NCBI RefSeq assembly: GCF_004784475.1
Contig: NZ_SRRT01000001.1
Span: 558,001-622,000, forward strand
Direction of reading: 5' to 3'
DNA length: 64,000 nt
Source: Streptomyces bauhiniae
GTDB taxonomy: Bacteria > Actinomycetota > Actinomycetes > Streptomycetales > Streptomycetaceae
This document shows, piece after piece, positions 17,509 through 26,958 of this stretch. Each line of letters starts with the position of its first letter. Positions within the stretch are counted from its first letter, which is position 1. The notes below the pieces were generated by a model. That model did not search any database and was not told where the DNA came from. It saw only the letters and a list, made by a program, of their open reading frames with translations. Position numbers and translations under genes: made by a program.

Positions 17509-18432
17509 ATGGGACGCTACGTCGTCCGGCGGCTGCTGCAGATGGTGCCGGTGTTCGTCGGAGCCACCCTGCTGATCTTCCTGATGGTCAATGTGATGGG
17601 CGACCCCATCGCGGGCCTGTGCGGGGAGCGGCAGTGCGACGCGGCCACCGCCGCCCAGCTCCGACGCGAGTTCGGCCTCGACCAGCCGCTCTGGCAGCAG
17701 TACGCGACCTACATGGGCAACGTCTTCACCGGGGACTTCGGCACCGCGTTCAACGGACAGCCCGTCACCGAGCTGATGGCCGCCGCCTTCCCGGTCACCG
17801 TCCGGCTGACCATCGTGGCCATCCTCTTCGAGCTCGTCGTCGGCATCAGCCTCGGCGTGCTCACCGGACTGAGCCGGGGCAGGCCCGTCGACACCGGGGT
17901 ACTGCTGCTCACCCTCGTGGTGATCTCCGTGCCGACCTTCGTCACCGGTCTGGTGCTGCAACTGCTGCTCGGCGTGGAGTGGGGGTGGATCAAGCCGTCG
18001 GTCTCCCCGGAAGCGCCGTTCGGCGAGCTGATCGTGCCGGGGCTGGTGCTGGCCTCGGTCTCGCTGGCCTACGTCACCCGGCTGACCCGTACCTCCATCG
18101 CGGAGAACCGGCGCTCGGACTACGTCCGTACCGCCGTCGCCAAGGGGCTGCCCCGGCGCCGGGTCATCGTCCGGCACCTGCTGCGGACCTCGCTGATCCC
18201 GGTCGTCACCTTCATCGGCACCGACATCGGGGCGCTGATGGGCGGCGCGATCGTCACCGAGCGGATCTTCAACATCCACGGCGTCGGCTTCCAGCTCTAC
18301 CAGGGCATCCTCCGGCAGAACACACAGACGGTGGTCGGCTTCGTGACCGTGCTGGTCCTGGTCTTCCTGGTCGCCAACCTGCTGGTGGACCTGCTCTACG
18401 CGGTACTCGACCCGAGGATTCGCTATGCCTGA
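17509..18432 (+). CDS. Oligopeptide ABC importer permease, OppB/DppB type (third importer)
   Basis: 307-aa membrane subunit starting MGRYVVRRLLQMVPVFVGAT, a classic OppB N-terminus. The loop after TM1 has only one cysteine pair (LCGERQCD), unlike the two pairs in the other OppB-type permeases here. The coupling loop contains AVAKGLPRRRVIVRHLLR and the C-terminus is LLYAVLDPRIRYA. It overlaps the next permease gene by 8 bases, suggesting translational coupling. Confidence 0.88.
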   Translation: MGRYVVRRLLQMVPVFVGATLLIFLMVNVMGDPIAGLCGERQCDAATAAQLRREFGLDQPLWQQYATYMGNVFTGDFGTAFNGQPVTELMAAAFPVTVRLTIVAILFELVVGISLGVLTGLSRGRPVDTGVLLLTLVVISVPTFVTGLVLQLLLGVEWGWIKPSVSPEAPFGELIVPGLVLASVSLAYVTRLTRTSIAENRRSDYVRTAVAKGLPRRRVIVRHLLRTSLIPVVTFIGTDIGALMGGAIVTERIFNIHGVGFQLYQGILRQNTQTVVGFVTVLVLVFLVANLLVDLLYAVLDPRIRYA

Positions 18433-19408
18433 GCCGTCGTCGTACGAAACGCGGGGGGCGATCGCCGGGACCGGCGCGGGCGGGACCATGGACCTCGCGG
18501 CCGGCGAGGCCGCCACGCTGGAGCGGGTGCCGGGCGGACCGGCGGGCGGCGGCCCCGACAGCAGGCCGCGCTCGCTCTGGTCCGACGCCTGGCGGGACCT
18601 CAGGCGCAACCCGGTCTTCCTGCTCTCCGCGCTCGTCATCCTCTTCCTGGTCTTCATCTCCCTCTGGCCCTCGGCCATCACCTCCGGCAACCCCCTCGAC
18701 TGCGACCTCGCCAAGGCCCAGGACGGCTCCGCGCCCGGCCACCCCTTCGGCTTCGACGGCCAGGGCTGCGACGTCTACACCCGGACCGTCTACGGCGCCC
18801 GTACGTCGGTCACGGTGGGCGTGTGCGCCACGCTCGGGGTCGCGCTGCTCGGGTCGGTGCTGGGCGGGCTCGCCGGGTTCTTCGGCGGGGCCTGGGACGC
18901 GGTGCTGTCCCGGATCACCGACGTCTTCTTCGCCATTCCGGTCGTCCTCGGCGGCCTGGTGCTGCTGTCGGTGGTCACCAGCAACACCGTCTGGCCGGTC
19001 GTCGGGTTCATGGTGCTGCTCGGCTGGCCGCAGATCTCCCGGATCGCCCGCGGCTCCGTCATCACCGCCCGGCAGAACGACTACGTCCAGGCCGCCCGCG
19101 CGCTCGGCGCCTCGCCCGCCCGGCTGCTGCTGCGGCACATCGCGCCCAACGCGGTCGCCCCCGTCATCGTCGTGGCCACCATCGCGCTCGGCACCTACAT
19201 CTCGCTGGAGGCCACCCTGTCCTACCTCGGCGTCGGCCTGAAGCCGCCCAGCGTGTCCTGGGGCATCGACATCTCCGCCGCCTCCCCCTACATTCGCAAC
19301 GCCCCGCACGCCCTGCTCTGGCCCTCCGGGGCGCTGGCCCTCACCGTCCTGGCCTTCATCATGCTCGGCGACGCGGTACGCGACGCCCTCGACCCGAAGC
19401 TGAGGTGA
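18425..19408 (+). CDS. Oligopeptide ABC importer permease, OppC/DppC type (third importer)
   Basis: 327-aa membrane subunit. A cytoplasmic N-terminal tail of about 55 residues precedes TM1 (PVFLLSALVILFLVFISLWP). The following extracytoplasmic loop has two Cys (NPLDCDLAKA, GQGCDVYTR). The coupling loop QAARALGASPARLLLRHIAP and C-terminal MLGDAVRDALDPKLR are typical. ATG 18425 overlaps the preceding gene, and the ATPase gene begins 7 bases after the stop. Confidence 0.88.
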   Translation: MPEPSSYETRGAIAGTGAGGTMDLAAGEAATLERVPGGPAGGGPDSRPRSLWSDAWRDLRRNPVFLLSALVILFLVFISLWPSAITSGNPLDCDLAKAQDGSAPGHPFGFDGQGCDVYTRTVYGARTSVTVGVCATLGVALLGSVLGGLAGFFGGAWDAVLSRITDVFFAIPVVLGGLVLLSVVTSNTVWPVVGFMVLLGWPQISRIARGSVITARQNDYVQAARALGASPARLLLRHIAPNAVAPVIVVATIALGTYISLEATLSYLGVGLKPPSVSWGIDISAASPYIRNAPHALLWPSGALALTVLAFIMLGDAVRDALDPKLR

Positions 19409-19415
19409 CGGCGCC

Positions 19416-20399
19416 ATGCTGCTCGAAGTACGCGACCTGCACGTGGAGTTCCGCACCCGCGACGGCGTCGCCAAGGCCGTCAACGGGGTGTCGTACGGGG
19501 TCGGCGCGGGCGAGACGCTGGCCGTGCTCGGGGAGTCCGGGTCCGGCAAGTCGGTGACCGCGCAGGCCGTGATGGGCATCCTCGACATGCCGCCCGGCCG
19601 GATCACCGGCGGCCAGATCCTCTTCCAGGGCCGCGACCTGCTCACGATGAAGGAGGAGGAGCGGCGGAAGACCAGGGGCGCCGGAATGGCGATGATCTTC
19701 CAGGACGCGCTCTCCGCCCTCAACCCCGTGCTCACCGTCGGCGACCAGCTCGGCGAGATGTTCACCGTCCACCGGGGGATGTCCCGCAAGGACGCCCGCA
19801 AGCGGGCCGTCGAGCTGATGGACCGGGTGCGCATCCCGGGCGCCGCCCAGCGGGTGCGGGACTATCCGCACCAGTTCTCCGGCGGCATGCGCCAGCGCAT
19901 CATGATCGCCATGGCGATCGCGCTGGAACCCGCGCTCGTCATCGCCGACGAACCCACCACCGCGCTCGACGTCACCGTCCAGGCCCAGGTGATGGACCTC
20001 CTCGCGGAGCTGCGCCGGGAGTACGACATGGGACTCGTCCTCATCACCCACGACCTCGGCGTCGTCGCGGACGTGGCCGACCGGATCGCGGTGATGTACG
20101 CGGGCCGGATCGTGGAGTCGGCACCCGTGCACGACATCTACAAGGCACCGGCCCACCCCTACACGCGCGGCCTGCTCGACTCCATCCCCCGCCTCGACCA
20201 CAAGGGCCGGGAGCTGTACGCCATCCGCGGGCTGCCGCCCAGCCTCACCCGCATCCCGCCCGGCTGCGCCTTCCACCCGCGCTGCGCGATGGCCCGCGAC
20301 GTCTGCCGCACGGACGAGCCCCCGCTGTACCCGGCCGGCCCGGACCGGGTGAGCGCCTGCCACTTCTGGAGGGAGTGCCTCGATGGCCTCGACGGCTGA
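19416..20399 (+). CDS. Oligopeptide ABC importer ATPase, OppD/DppD type (third importer)
   Basis: 327-aa nucleotide-binding subunit with Walker [10 protein letters not shown]-loop [10 protein letters not shown], signature FSGGMRQR, Walker [14 protein letters not shown]-loop [10 protein letters not shown] and the C-terminal Cys set beginning [10 protein letters not shown]. It overlaps the start of the next ATPase gene by 17 bases, a tight coupling that favours equal amounts of the two subunits. Confidence 0.88.
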   Translation: MLLEVRDLHVEFRTRDGVAKAVNGVSYGVGAGETLAVLGESGSGKSVTAQAVMGILDMPPGRITGGQILFQGRDLLTMKEEERRKTRGAGMAMIFQDALSALNPVLTVGDQLGEMFTVHRGMSRKDARKRAVELMDRVRIPGAAQRVRDYPHQFSGGMRQRIMIAMAIALEPALVIADEPTTALDVTVQAQVMDLLAELRREYDMGLVLITHDLGVVADVADRIAVMYAGRIVESAPVHDIYKAPAHPYTRGLLDSIPRLDHKGRELYAIRGLPPSLTRIPPGCAFHPRCAMARDVCRTDEPPLYPAGPDRVSACHFWRECLDGLDG

Positions 20400-21456
20400 A
20401 CCCGTGCTGGAAGCGCGCGGCCTGGTCAAGCACTACCCGCTGACCCGGGGCATCGTGCTGCGCAAGCAGATCGGCGCCGTGAAGGCCGTCGACGGCGTCG
20501 ACTTCAGCCTGGGCCGGGGCGAGACCCTCGGCATCGTGGGCGAGTCGGGGTGCGGCAAGTCCACGGTGGCCAAGCTGCTCTGCCATCTGGAGCGGCCGAC
20601 GGAGGGCGAGATCCGGTTCCGGGGCGAGGACATCACCGGTGCGTCCGGGCGGCGGCTGAAGGAGGTGCGCCGGAACATCCAGATGGTGTTCCAGGACCCG
20701 TACACCTCGCTCAACCCCCGGATGACGGTGGGGGACATCGTCGGGGAGCCCTACGAGATCCACCCCGAGGTCGCGCCCAAGGGCGAACGGCGGCGGAAGG
20801 TGCAGGAGTTGCTGGAGGTGGTGGGGCTCAACCCGGAGTTCCTGAACCGCTATCCGCACCAGTTCTCCGGCGGCCAGCGGCAGCGGATCGGCATCGCGCG
20901 GGCGCTGGCGCTGCGCCCGGAGGTGATCGTCGCGGACGAGCCGGTGTCCGCGCTGGACGTGTCGGTGCAGGCGCAGGTGATCAACCTGCTGGAGCGGCTC
21001 CAGGCGGAGTTCGGGCTGTCCTACGTGTTCATCGCGCACGACCTGTCGATCGTCCGGCACATCTCGGACCGGGTCGCGGTGATGTACCTGGGCCGGATCG
21101 TGGAGACCGGCACGGACGCGGAGATCTACCAGCACCCCACGCACCCGTACACCCAGGCGCTGCTGTCGGCGGTGCCGGTGCCCGATCCGGAGGCGCGGGC
21201 GCACCGGGAGCGGATCATCCTGAGCGGTGATGTGCCGTCCCCGACCGCGATCCCCTCCGGGTGCCGGTTCCGCACCCGGTGCTGGAAGGCTCAGAAGCGG
21301 TGCGCTGTCGAGGTGCCGGAGCTGGCGGTGCCGGAGGAGTTCCGGGGGGCCGGGGGTCCGGTCGCGCATCCGTCGGCGTGTCTGTTCGCGGCTGAACGGC
21401 AGGTCGTGCCGGGCGCCATGGAGGGACACGGGGGGCACGGCAACGGGCCGGGATGA
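20383..21456 (+). CDS. Oligopeptide ABC importer ATPase, OppF/DppF type (third importer)
   Basis: 357-aa nucleotide-binding subunit. Walker A GESGCGKS, signature FSGGQRQR, Walker [14 protein letters not shown]-loop [10 protein letters not shown] and C-terminal [14 protein letters not shown] are intact. ATG 20383 lies inside the end of the partner ATPase gene with a ggaggga ribosome site. The last codons run into a terminator hairpin. Confidence 0.88.
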   Translation: MASTAEPVLEARGLVKHYPLTRGIVLRKQIGAVKAVDGVDFSLGRGETLGIVGESGCGKSTVAKLLCHLERPTEGEIRFRGEDITGASGRRLKEVRRNIQMVFQDPYTSLNPRMTVGDIVGEPYEIHPEVAPKGERRRKVQELLEVVGLNPEFLNRYPHQFSGGQRQRIGIARALALRPEVIVADEPVSALDVSVQAQVINLLERLQAEFGLSYVFIAHDLSIVRHISDRVAVMYLGRIVETGTDAEIYQHPTHPYTQALLSAVPVPDPEARAHRERIILSGDVPSPTAIPSGCRFRTRCWKAQKRCAVEVPELAVPEEFRGAGGPVAHPSACLFAAERQVVPGAMEGHGGHGNGPG

Positions 21457-21479
21457 CATGGCGTATCCCGGCCCGTTTC
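21444..21479 (+). terminator. Terminator of the third importer operon
   Basis: Perfect 11-base arms (cgggccgggat at 21444-21454 and complement at 21465-21475) followed by ttt. The left arm overlaps the last codons and stop of the ATPase gene. It may act in both directions, since the peptidase gene converges here. Confidence 0.75.
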
Positions 21480-21557
21480 ACGGCACCCGCACGGCCGTAC
21501 GCGGATCAGCCTCGCGGGTGCGTATATCTACGTGGCTTCGGCGAAGTTGCCTGTGCG

Positions 21558-23693
21558 TTAACGCTGTTCGGGCGCGTTCAGGGCGCGCTTGAGGAAGTCG
21601 ACCTGGAGGAGGAGCAGGTTCTCCGCGACCTGTTCCTGCGGGGTCATGTGGGTGACGCCGGAGAGGGGAAGCACCTCGTGCGGGCGGCCGGCGGCCAGCA
21701 GGGCGGAGGAGAGCCGGAGGGTGTGTGCGGCCACCACATTGTCGTCGGCGAGGCCATGGATGATCATCATGGGCCGGTGTGGCTCGGCGGGGTCGGACAG
21801 GCCCTCGTCGATGATCAGGGAGTTGCGGGCGTAGCTCTCCGGGTCGGCCTCGGGGTCGCCCAGGTAGCGCTCGGTGTAGTGGGTGTCGTACAGCCGCCAG
21901 TCGGTGACCGGGGCGCCGACGACACCCGCGTGGAAGACGTCCGGGCGGCGCAGGACGGCGAGCGCGGAGAGGTAACCGCCGTACGACCAGCCCCGGATGG
22001 CGACGCGGTCGAGGTCGAGCGGGTAGCGCTTGGCGAGGTCGTGCAGGGCGTCGATCTGGTCGTCGAGGGTAACCGTGAAGTCCTGGTGGATGGACTTCTC
22101 CCACTCGGGGGAGCGGCCGGGGGTGCCCCGGCCGTCCGCGACGATCACCGCGAAGCCCTGGTCGGCGAACCACTGCGAGGTCAGATGGGCGTTGTGGGCG
22201 GCGACGACCCGCTGGCCGTGCGGGCCCCCGTAAGGGTCGAGCAGGACGGGCAGGGGAGTGTCGTCGGGGTAGTCCGATGGCATAAGCACGGCGCACGGAA
22301 TTCGCCGTGCGCCCCCCTCGGTCAGGGTCACGCGGGGGGACAAACCGGGGTCTTCGGCGTACGAGCGGACACCGAGCGCCGATTTTCCGTCACGCAGCAC
22401 CTGGACACGGGCGCCCGGACTGTCCAGGGTCGCGGAGACCAGCACGGTCACCTCGCCCGAGCGCACCGCCGAGTGCACGCCGGGTTCCTGCGACACGCGC
22501 TCCACGCCCGCCGCGCCGACCCGGTACACATGGATCTCGCCGATTTCCGGGTCCTCGGCCGCCTCTCCGGCGGAGGCCGAGACCAGTACGTCCTCCGACG
22601 ACACGTCCAGCACGGCACGGATGTGCAACTCCGTTCCGGTCAGCGGGCGTTCGCCCACCGTGAGGACCCGCGCGCCGTTCTTGTCCGCGATGCGGACCAG
22701 CTCTCCGGAGGGGGTCCAGGCGGGCACCCCGGCGAAAAGATCCAGCCATGTTGGATCTTCGTCGGCGTGCAGCGTCCGGGTCTCGCCGGTGTCCGGGTCG
22801 AGGGTGAGGACGAGGGTGCTGCGCTGGTCCCGCGACTGCACCTGGAGAAGCGGCGCACCCGCCTGTGACCAGTGCACTCGCGCCAGATAGGGGTGCCGCT
22901 CGCGGTCCCAGCGGACCTCGGTGCGGGTGCCGTCCAGGCCGATGACGAAGAGGGTCACCTCCGCGTTGGCGGTGCCGGCCGCCGGGTAGCGCACGTGGTG
23001 TGGCTCACGGTCCGGGTGTGAGGTGTCCGCGATCCACCAGCGCCGCACCGGCGTGTCGTCCGCCCGCGCCACCAGCAGCCGGTCCGACTCCGGGGACCAC
23101 CAGAAGCCCCGCGTACGGTCCATCTCCTCGGCCGCGATGAACTCCGCGAGGCCGTACGTCACTTCGTCGTTCTCGGGGGTGGCCAGCGGCCGGTCGTCCG
23201 CGCCCTCGGCGCCGGTGACGCGCAGTTCGCCTCCGGCGACGTAGGCGACGTGGGTGCCGTCGGGGGAGGGGCGGGGGTCGATCACCGGGCCGGGGACGGG
23301 GAGTTCGCGGGCGGTGCCGGCGCGCAGCTCGGCCGTGAACAGCCGCCCGGACAAGGCGAAAGAGGCCAGTTCGGCGGCGGCGTCGGTGGCGTATCCGACG
23401 ATGCCCGCGCCGCCCTCGCGGCTGCGTTCGCGGCGGGCGCGTTCCTCGGGGGACAGCTCCTCGTCGGCGCCCGCGAGCAGGGCGCGGGGGTCGGCGGCGA
23501 GGCGTTCGGTGCCGTCCGAGGTGTCCAGTACCCACAGGGAGTTGGCGCGGTCCGTGCCGGAACCGGAGCGCAGGAAAGCGACACGGGAGCCGTCGGGGGC
23601 CACGGTGAACGCGCGCGGCGCGCCGAGCGAGAAGCGCTGGGTCCGGGCGTGTCGGCGGGGGAAGGAGTCGGTGCCGGCTGTCTGGGTCGTCAT
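21558..23693 (-). CDS. S9 family peptidase, dipeptidyl-peptidase IV-like
   Basis: About 711-aa prolyl-oligopeptidase-family serine peptidase. An N-terminal beta-propeller (DPPIV_N) is followed by an alpha/beta-hydrolase domain with nucleophile motif GWSYGGY (Ser about 570), Asp about 650 in GLADDN and His about 682 in GVTHMT. The EE pair in AAEEMDRTRGFWWSP matches the DPP IV element that binds the free N-terminus of substrates, pointing to dipeptide release from peptide N-termini. No signal peptide is visible, so it is probably cytoplasmic. It sits beside three peptide importers and could degrade imported peptides. ATG 23693 (MTTQTAGTDSF) is preferred over an in-frame start 78 bases upstream. 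Confidence 0.9.
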   Translation of the reverse strand: MTTQTAGTDSFPRRHARTQRFSLGAPRAFTVAPDGSRVAFLRSGSGTDRANSLWVLDTSDGTERLAADPRALLAGADEELSPEERARRERSREGGAGIVGYATDAAAELASFALSGRLFTAELRAGTARELPVPGPVIDPRPSPDGTHVAYVAGGELRVTGAEGADDRPLATPENDEVTYGLAEFIAAEEMDRTRGFWWSPESDRLLVARADDTPVRRWWIADTSHPDREPHHVRYPAAGTANAEVTLFVIGLDGTRTEVRWDRERHPYLARVHWSQAGAPLLQVQSRDQRSTLVLTLDPDTGETRTLHADEDPTWLDLFAGVPAWTPSGELVRIADKNGARVLTVGERPLTGTELHIRAVLDVSSEDVLVSASAGEAAEDPEIGEIHVYRVGAAGVERVSQEPGVHSAVRSGEVTVLVSATLDSPGARVQVLRDGKSALGVRSYAEDPGLSPRVTLTEGGARRIPCAVLMPSDYPDDTPLPVLLDPYGGPHGQRVVAAHNAHLTSQWFADQGFAVIVADGRGTPGRSPEWEKSIHQDFTVTLDDQIDALHDLAKRYPLDLDRVAIRGWSYGGYLSALAVLRRPDVFHAGVVGAPVTDWRLYDTHYTERYLGDPEADPESYARNSLIIDEGLSDPAEPHRPMMIIHGLADDNVVAAHTLRLSSALLAAGRPHEVLPLSGVTHMTPQEQVAENLLLLQVDFLKRALNAPEQR

Positions 23694-23908
23694 GGCCCGA
23701 CCATATTGGCCATGCGCCCCCTTGTGCGGCCGTGCGCCGAGCGATGCGCGAGCACACATAGTTATGATCACTGTCGCTGCGTGGGTATGAACCTGGCGGC
23801 GTCCGCGTGGACTTGGCTTCCGGCCCGGTTCGCCGGGGCTGTACCGAAGTCACAACCCCCATAGTCCGAACCCCCCGTGTCCCTGGGATTCATTGGAGGT
23901 GAGCCGCC

Positions 23909-24103
23909 GTGGCACTCTCGATTTCGGCGGTGGTGCTGCTGGCGATCATCGTCTTCCTGCTGATCAAGAAGTCGGGACTGAAGGGGGGACACGCTGCCAT
24001 CTGCATGCTCCTCGGCTTCTATCTCGCCTCCTCGACCATCGCACCCACGATCAGCGAGCTGACCACGAACGTCGCCAGCATGATCGGCAGCATCAAGTTC
24101 TGA
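23909..24103 (+). CDS. Small membrane protein of unknown function (64 aa)
   Basis: GTG start with an excellent ribosome site (ggaggtgag). The product has two hydrophobic segments (about residues 3-19 and 29-47) separated by a short basic turn KKSGLKGG, so it is likely a hairpin-type inner-membrane protein. I do not recognise the family. Upstream, 23694-23908 holds no other gene but has an AT-rich patch (catagttatgatcac near 23757) that may be its promoter. It converges on the Rho paralogue 44 bases downstream. Confidence 0.65.
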   Translation: MALSISAVVLLAIIVFLLIKKSGLKGGHAAICMLLGFYLASSTIAPTISELTTNVASMIGSIKF

Positions 24104-24147
24104 CGCGGGGCGGGGTGATGGCGTTCGTCGTCGCCCCTCCTGTGTGA

Positions 24148-25269
24148 TCAGCTCGTCGGCAGGGTGGGCTGGACGCGGCGCAGGAACGTGGCGTTGTCCG
24201 GGGTCTCCCGCAGTCGCCCCAGCAGGGTTTCCAGGGACGCGTCCCCGTGTGAGCGCAGGGCGCGGCGCAGGCCCCTGGTGATCGCCAACTCCTCCCGTGT
24301 GAAGAGGAGTTCCTCGCGGCGGGTGCCGGTGCGGTCGATGTCCACGGGCGGGAAGACGCGGCGGGACGCCAGTTCGCGGTCCAGCCGGAGTTCCATGTTG
24401 CCGGTGCTCTTCAGCTCCTCGAAGAAGTAGCCGTCGGCGCGGGAGCCGGTGTCCACGAGGGCGCTGGCGAGGATGGTCAGCGAACCGCCCTCCTCCGCCT
24501 GCCGCGCCGCCCCGAAGAACCGCTTGGGGCCCAGCAGTGCGGCCGCGTCGACGCCTCCGCTGAGGGTACGGCCGCCTGCCGCCGAGGCGTTGTTGTGCGC
24601 GCGGCAGAGGCGGGTCAGCGAGTCCAGCAGGATCACGACGTCCTCCCCGGCCTCCCCGCGCCGCTTGGCCCGCTCCACGACGAGGTCCGCGAGCGCGATG
24701 TGGTCCTTGGCGGGGCGGTCGAAGGTGGAGGCGTAGACCTCGCCGCGTACCGACCTGCGCATGTCGGTGACTTCCTCCGGGCGTTCGTCCAGCAGCAGCA
24801 CCATCAGGCGGCACTCGGGGTGGTTGCCCGCGACGGCCGCGGCGAGCTGCTGGATCAGCACGGTCTTCCCGCTCTTCGGCGGCGCCACGATGAGACCGCG
24901 CTGCCCCTTGCCGACGGGGGCGAGGAGGTCGGTGAGGCGGCCGGCGAGGCCGGAGGCGGGGTGCTCCAGGCGCATCCGCTGGTGGGGGTGGAGAGGGGTG
25001 AGGTCGCGGAAGTTTCTGCGCTGCCCTGAGGGGGCGTCGACACCGGTGACCTCGGTGAGGGCCCGCTGCGGTCCGGCGACGCCTTCGACGAGGTCGCCCT
25101 TGCGGAGGCCGTGGCGGCGGATGAGAGCGGGGGACACGTGGGCGTCGGCGGGCGAGGGCAGGAGGCTCGCGGCGGCCCGCAGGTGGCCCTTCCCATGCGC
25201 GTCGATGTCGAGGACACCGGTGAGGGTGGTGGTGTGTGTTCTGGTGGGAGGTTCGAGGGTGGTGGTCAT
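24148..25269 (-). CDS. Short paralogue of transcription termination factor Rho
   Basis: 373-aa RNA-dependent ATPase of the Rho family. Full Rho in these bacteria is much longer, with an N-terminal domain and an Arg/Gly-rich insertion that are both absent here. The cold-shock-like RNA-binding part (about 15-65) is kept, but the RNP1 element reads GKGHLR where Rho normally has GFGFLR, losing both aromatic residues. The motor core is well preserved: Walker A PPKSGKT (130-136), catalytic RPEEVTDM (163-170), Walker B VVILLDSLTRL (211-221), and the R-loop region EEGGSLTILASALVDTGSR through KSTGNMELRLDRELA. It is thus probably an active ring ATPase with altered RNA loading. A second, full-length rho elsewhere is expected. 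Confidence 0.88.
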   Translation of the reverse strand: MTTTLEPPTRTHTTTLTGVLDIDAHGKGHLRAAASLLPSPADAHVSPALIRRHGLRKGDLVEGVAGPQRALTEVTGVDAPSGQRRNFRDLTPLHPHQRMRLEHPASGLAGRLTDLLAPVGKGQRGLIVAPPKSGKTVLIQQLAAAVAGNHPECRLMVLLLDERPEEVTDMRRSVRGEVYASTFDRPAKDHIALADLVVERAKRRGEAGEDVVILLDSLTRLCRAHNNASAAGGRTLSGGVDAAALLGPKRFFGAARQAEEGGSLTILASALVDTGSRADGYFFEELKSTGNMELRLDRELASRRVFPPVDIDRTGTRREELLFTREELAITRGLRRALRSHGDASLETLLGRLRETPDNATFLRRVQPTLPTS

Positions 25270-25629
25270 GGTGGGGATGTCCTTTCCGGACAGAGTTCGT
25301 TCAGGAAGGGCCGCAGATCACGGAGACACCTGCCTCCGGGCGACGGAAACGCACCACTGACGGGGCGACGAAAGCCCTGGTCACAGGGTGCTGAAGCGAG
25401 GAAGCCCGGCCGGGTCGAAGACCATCGGCACGAGGGCTGAGAGAGGAATGCGACACCGGCGCCGGACGTGGGGCGCGGGCATGCCGCTCCTTGCACTGTA
25501 CCGGTGCGGGGGGTTTCGTCAAGGGGAGGCGGTCCGGAGGGGCCCCGGCGGGGGCTGTGCCGGGACTCCAGCACGTCACCGGAAACAATCCGGTGGGCGT
25601 GTCACGCAACTTTGCTTAATCTCACGCAG
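25270..25629. other. Leader region of the Rho paralogue and promoter region of the GNAT gene
   Basis: 360 bases between divergent genes, no convincing ORF. Toward the right end TAATCT at 25617-25622 lies 7 bases before the ATG of the acetyltransferase gene, as expected for a -10 box of a leaderless message. The minus-strand side would be the 5' leader of the Rho paralogue; I saw no structured element that I can name. Confidence 0.45.
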
Positions 25630-26121
25630 ATGGAGATCCGAAAGTTCGAGGAGTCTGATTGGCCGCAGGTCTGGCCGATCGTCGAGCAGATCATCCGCAA
25701 GGGGGACACCTTCTGCTACGACCCGCTGCAAACTGAGGCGCAGGCGCACGACTTGTGGGTGGTGCCGCCGCCAGGGCACGTCGTGGTGGCTGTGAAGGGC
25801 GGGCGCGTACTCGGCACCTCCAACATGTACGCCAACCGGCCAGGCCCGGGTTCGCACATCGCGAGCGGAAACTTCATGGTCGCGCGGGACGCTCGCGGTC
25901 GGGGGGTCGGCCAAGCACTGGGCGAGTATCTGCTGGACTGGGCGCGAAGCAGCGGATTCGCCGGCGTGCAGTTCAACGCCGTCGCGGCCTCCAACGCACC
26001 GGCGGTCAGGCTGTATGAGCGCCTCGGGTTCGCCATGATCGGCACCGTTCCCGGCGCGTTCCGGCATCCAGTGCTGGGTCCGGTCGGCCTGCACGTGATG
26101 CACCACAATCTGGGCTCGTGA
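25630..26121 (+). CDS. GNAT family N-acetyltransferase
   Basis: 163-aa acetyl-CoA-dependent acyltransferase, substrate unknown. The N-terminus [20 protein letters not shown] is typical. The acetyl-CoA loop is [20 protein letters not shown] (Q/RxxGxG/A type), followed by [20 protein letters not shown] and the C-terminal [13 protein letters not shown]. The frame stays open upstream, but ATG 25630 begins the conserved fold. There is no ribosome site; a -10-like TAATCT ends 7 bases upstream, so the mRNA is probably leaderless. Confidence 0.88.
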   Translation: MEIRKFEESDWPQVWPIVEQIIRKGDTFCYDPLQTEAQAHDLWVVPPPGHVVVAVKGGRVLGTSNMYANRPGPGSHIASGNFMVARDARGRGVGQALGEYLLDWARSSGFAGVQFNAVAASNAPAVRLYERLGFAMIGTVPGAFRHPVLGPVGLHVMHHNLGS

Positions 26122-26176
26122 CGAGCATCGATCAGATCGCCTGTCCACGGCTTCGGTCGCTGGTGATAATCGGCCG

Positions 26177-26683
26177 ATGAGCGCCATCGATCGCCCTGTG
26201 CCGCCCCTGAACGCCGACGAGCGCACGACGCTGGAGAGCTGGCTCGACTTTCACCGCACCACACTGGCCATGAAGTGCGAGGGGCTGGACGATGAGCAGG
26301 CCGCCGTCGCGTCCGTGCCGCCGTCCGGCTTCACGTTGACCGGCCTGGTCCAGCACATGGCGGAGGTGGAGCGGAACTGGTTCCGCCGCGTGCTCGCCGG
26401 AGAACAGGCCCCGCCCATCTACGACCCGCAGGCCGACCCGGACGGCCCCGACGGCGGCTTCGCCCTCGCTGCGGGCGCCGCCCTGAGCGACGCCCTCGCC
26501 ACCTGGCACGCGGAGATCGCCCGCGAGCACTGCGCCGACCGTGCCCTGACCGATACGGGCCGCTTCATGGAGCAGGACGTCAGCCTCCGCTGGATCTACG
26601 TCCACATGATCGAGGAGTACGCCCGCCACAACGGCCACGCCGACCTGGTCCGGGAACGCGTCGATGGCACCACCGGCGTTTAA
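26177..26683 (+). CDS. DinB superfamily protein (mycothiol-dependent DUF664 type)
   Basis: 168-aa four-helix-bundle protein. Metal-binding histidines of the family are visible in [16 protein letters not shown] and near the end in [20 protein letters not shown]. In actinobacteria such proteins can be mycothiol S-transferases; that activity is inferred from family only. GATAAT 6 bases before ATG 26177 suggests a leaderless transcript. Its stop codon overlaps the stop of the convergent DUF397 gene. Confidence 0.85.
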   Translation: MSAIDRPVPPLNADERTTLESWLDFHRTTLAMKCEGLDDEQAAVASVPPSGFTLTGLVQHMAEVERNWFRRVLAGEQAPPIYDPQADPDGPDGGFALAAGAALSDALATWHAEIAREHCADRALTDTGRFMEQDVSLRWIYVHMIEEYARHNGHADLVRERVDGTTGV

Positions 26684-26958
26684 CGGACGCCGACGAGGAA
26701 GGCGGCCCAGGTGCCCTGAGTGAGGGCGAGGCGGGGGCCTGTGGGGTGCTTGGAGTCGCGGACGTGGACGGTGCGGGGCGCTCGCGCGACTTCGACGCAG
26801 GAGTTGCCGTCGTTGCCGCTGCTGTAGCTGCTCTTGAACCAGGCCGGCTCAGAGGGCTGGTCCGCCCGCGAGGCGTTGGCGACTTCGACGCAGGACTCGC
26901 CGTCAGTGCCGCTGCTGTAGGTGCTTTTGAACCAGGCCAGTTCGGGTTCGCGGCTCAC
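26680..26958 (-). CDS. DUF397 protein with two DUF397 units
   Basis: 92-aa small acidic protein. It has a partial DUF397 unit ([20 protein letters not shown]) and then a full one ([20 protein letters not shown] ... [16 protein letters not shown]). GTG 26958 overlaps the stop of the upstream DUF397 gene in the string ATGTGA, so the two are translationally coupled. DUF397 proteins of Streptomyces usually sit beside a WhiJ-like XRE regulator and act with it; no XRE gene is present here. The internal duplication probably comes from unequal recombination between DUF397 copies. Confidence 0.82.
   Translation of the reverse strand: MSREPELAWFKSTYSSGTDGESCVEVANASRADQPSEPAWFKSSYSSGNDGNSCVEVARAPRTVHVRDSKHPTGPRLALTQGTWAAFLVGVR

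Noticed and set aside
24104-24147. Terminator between the 64-aa gene and the Rho paralogue
   Set aside because: Only a weak ggggcg/cgcccc pairing with a long loop and no T-run.
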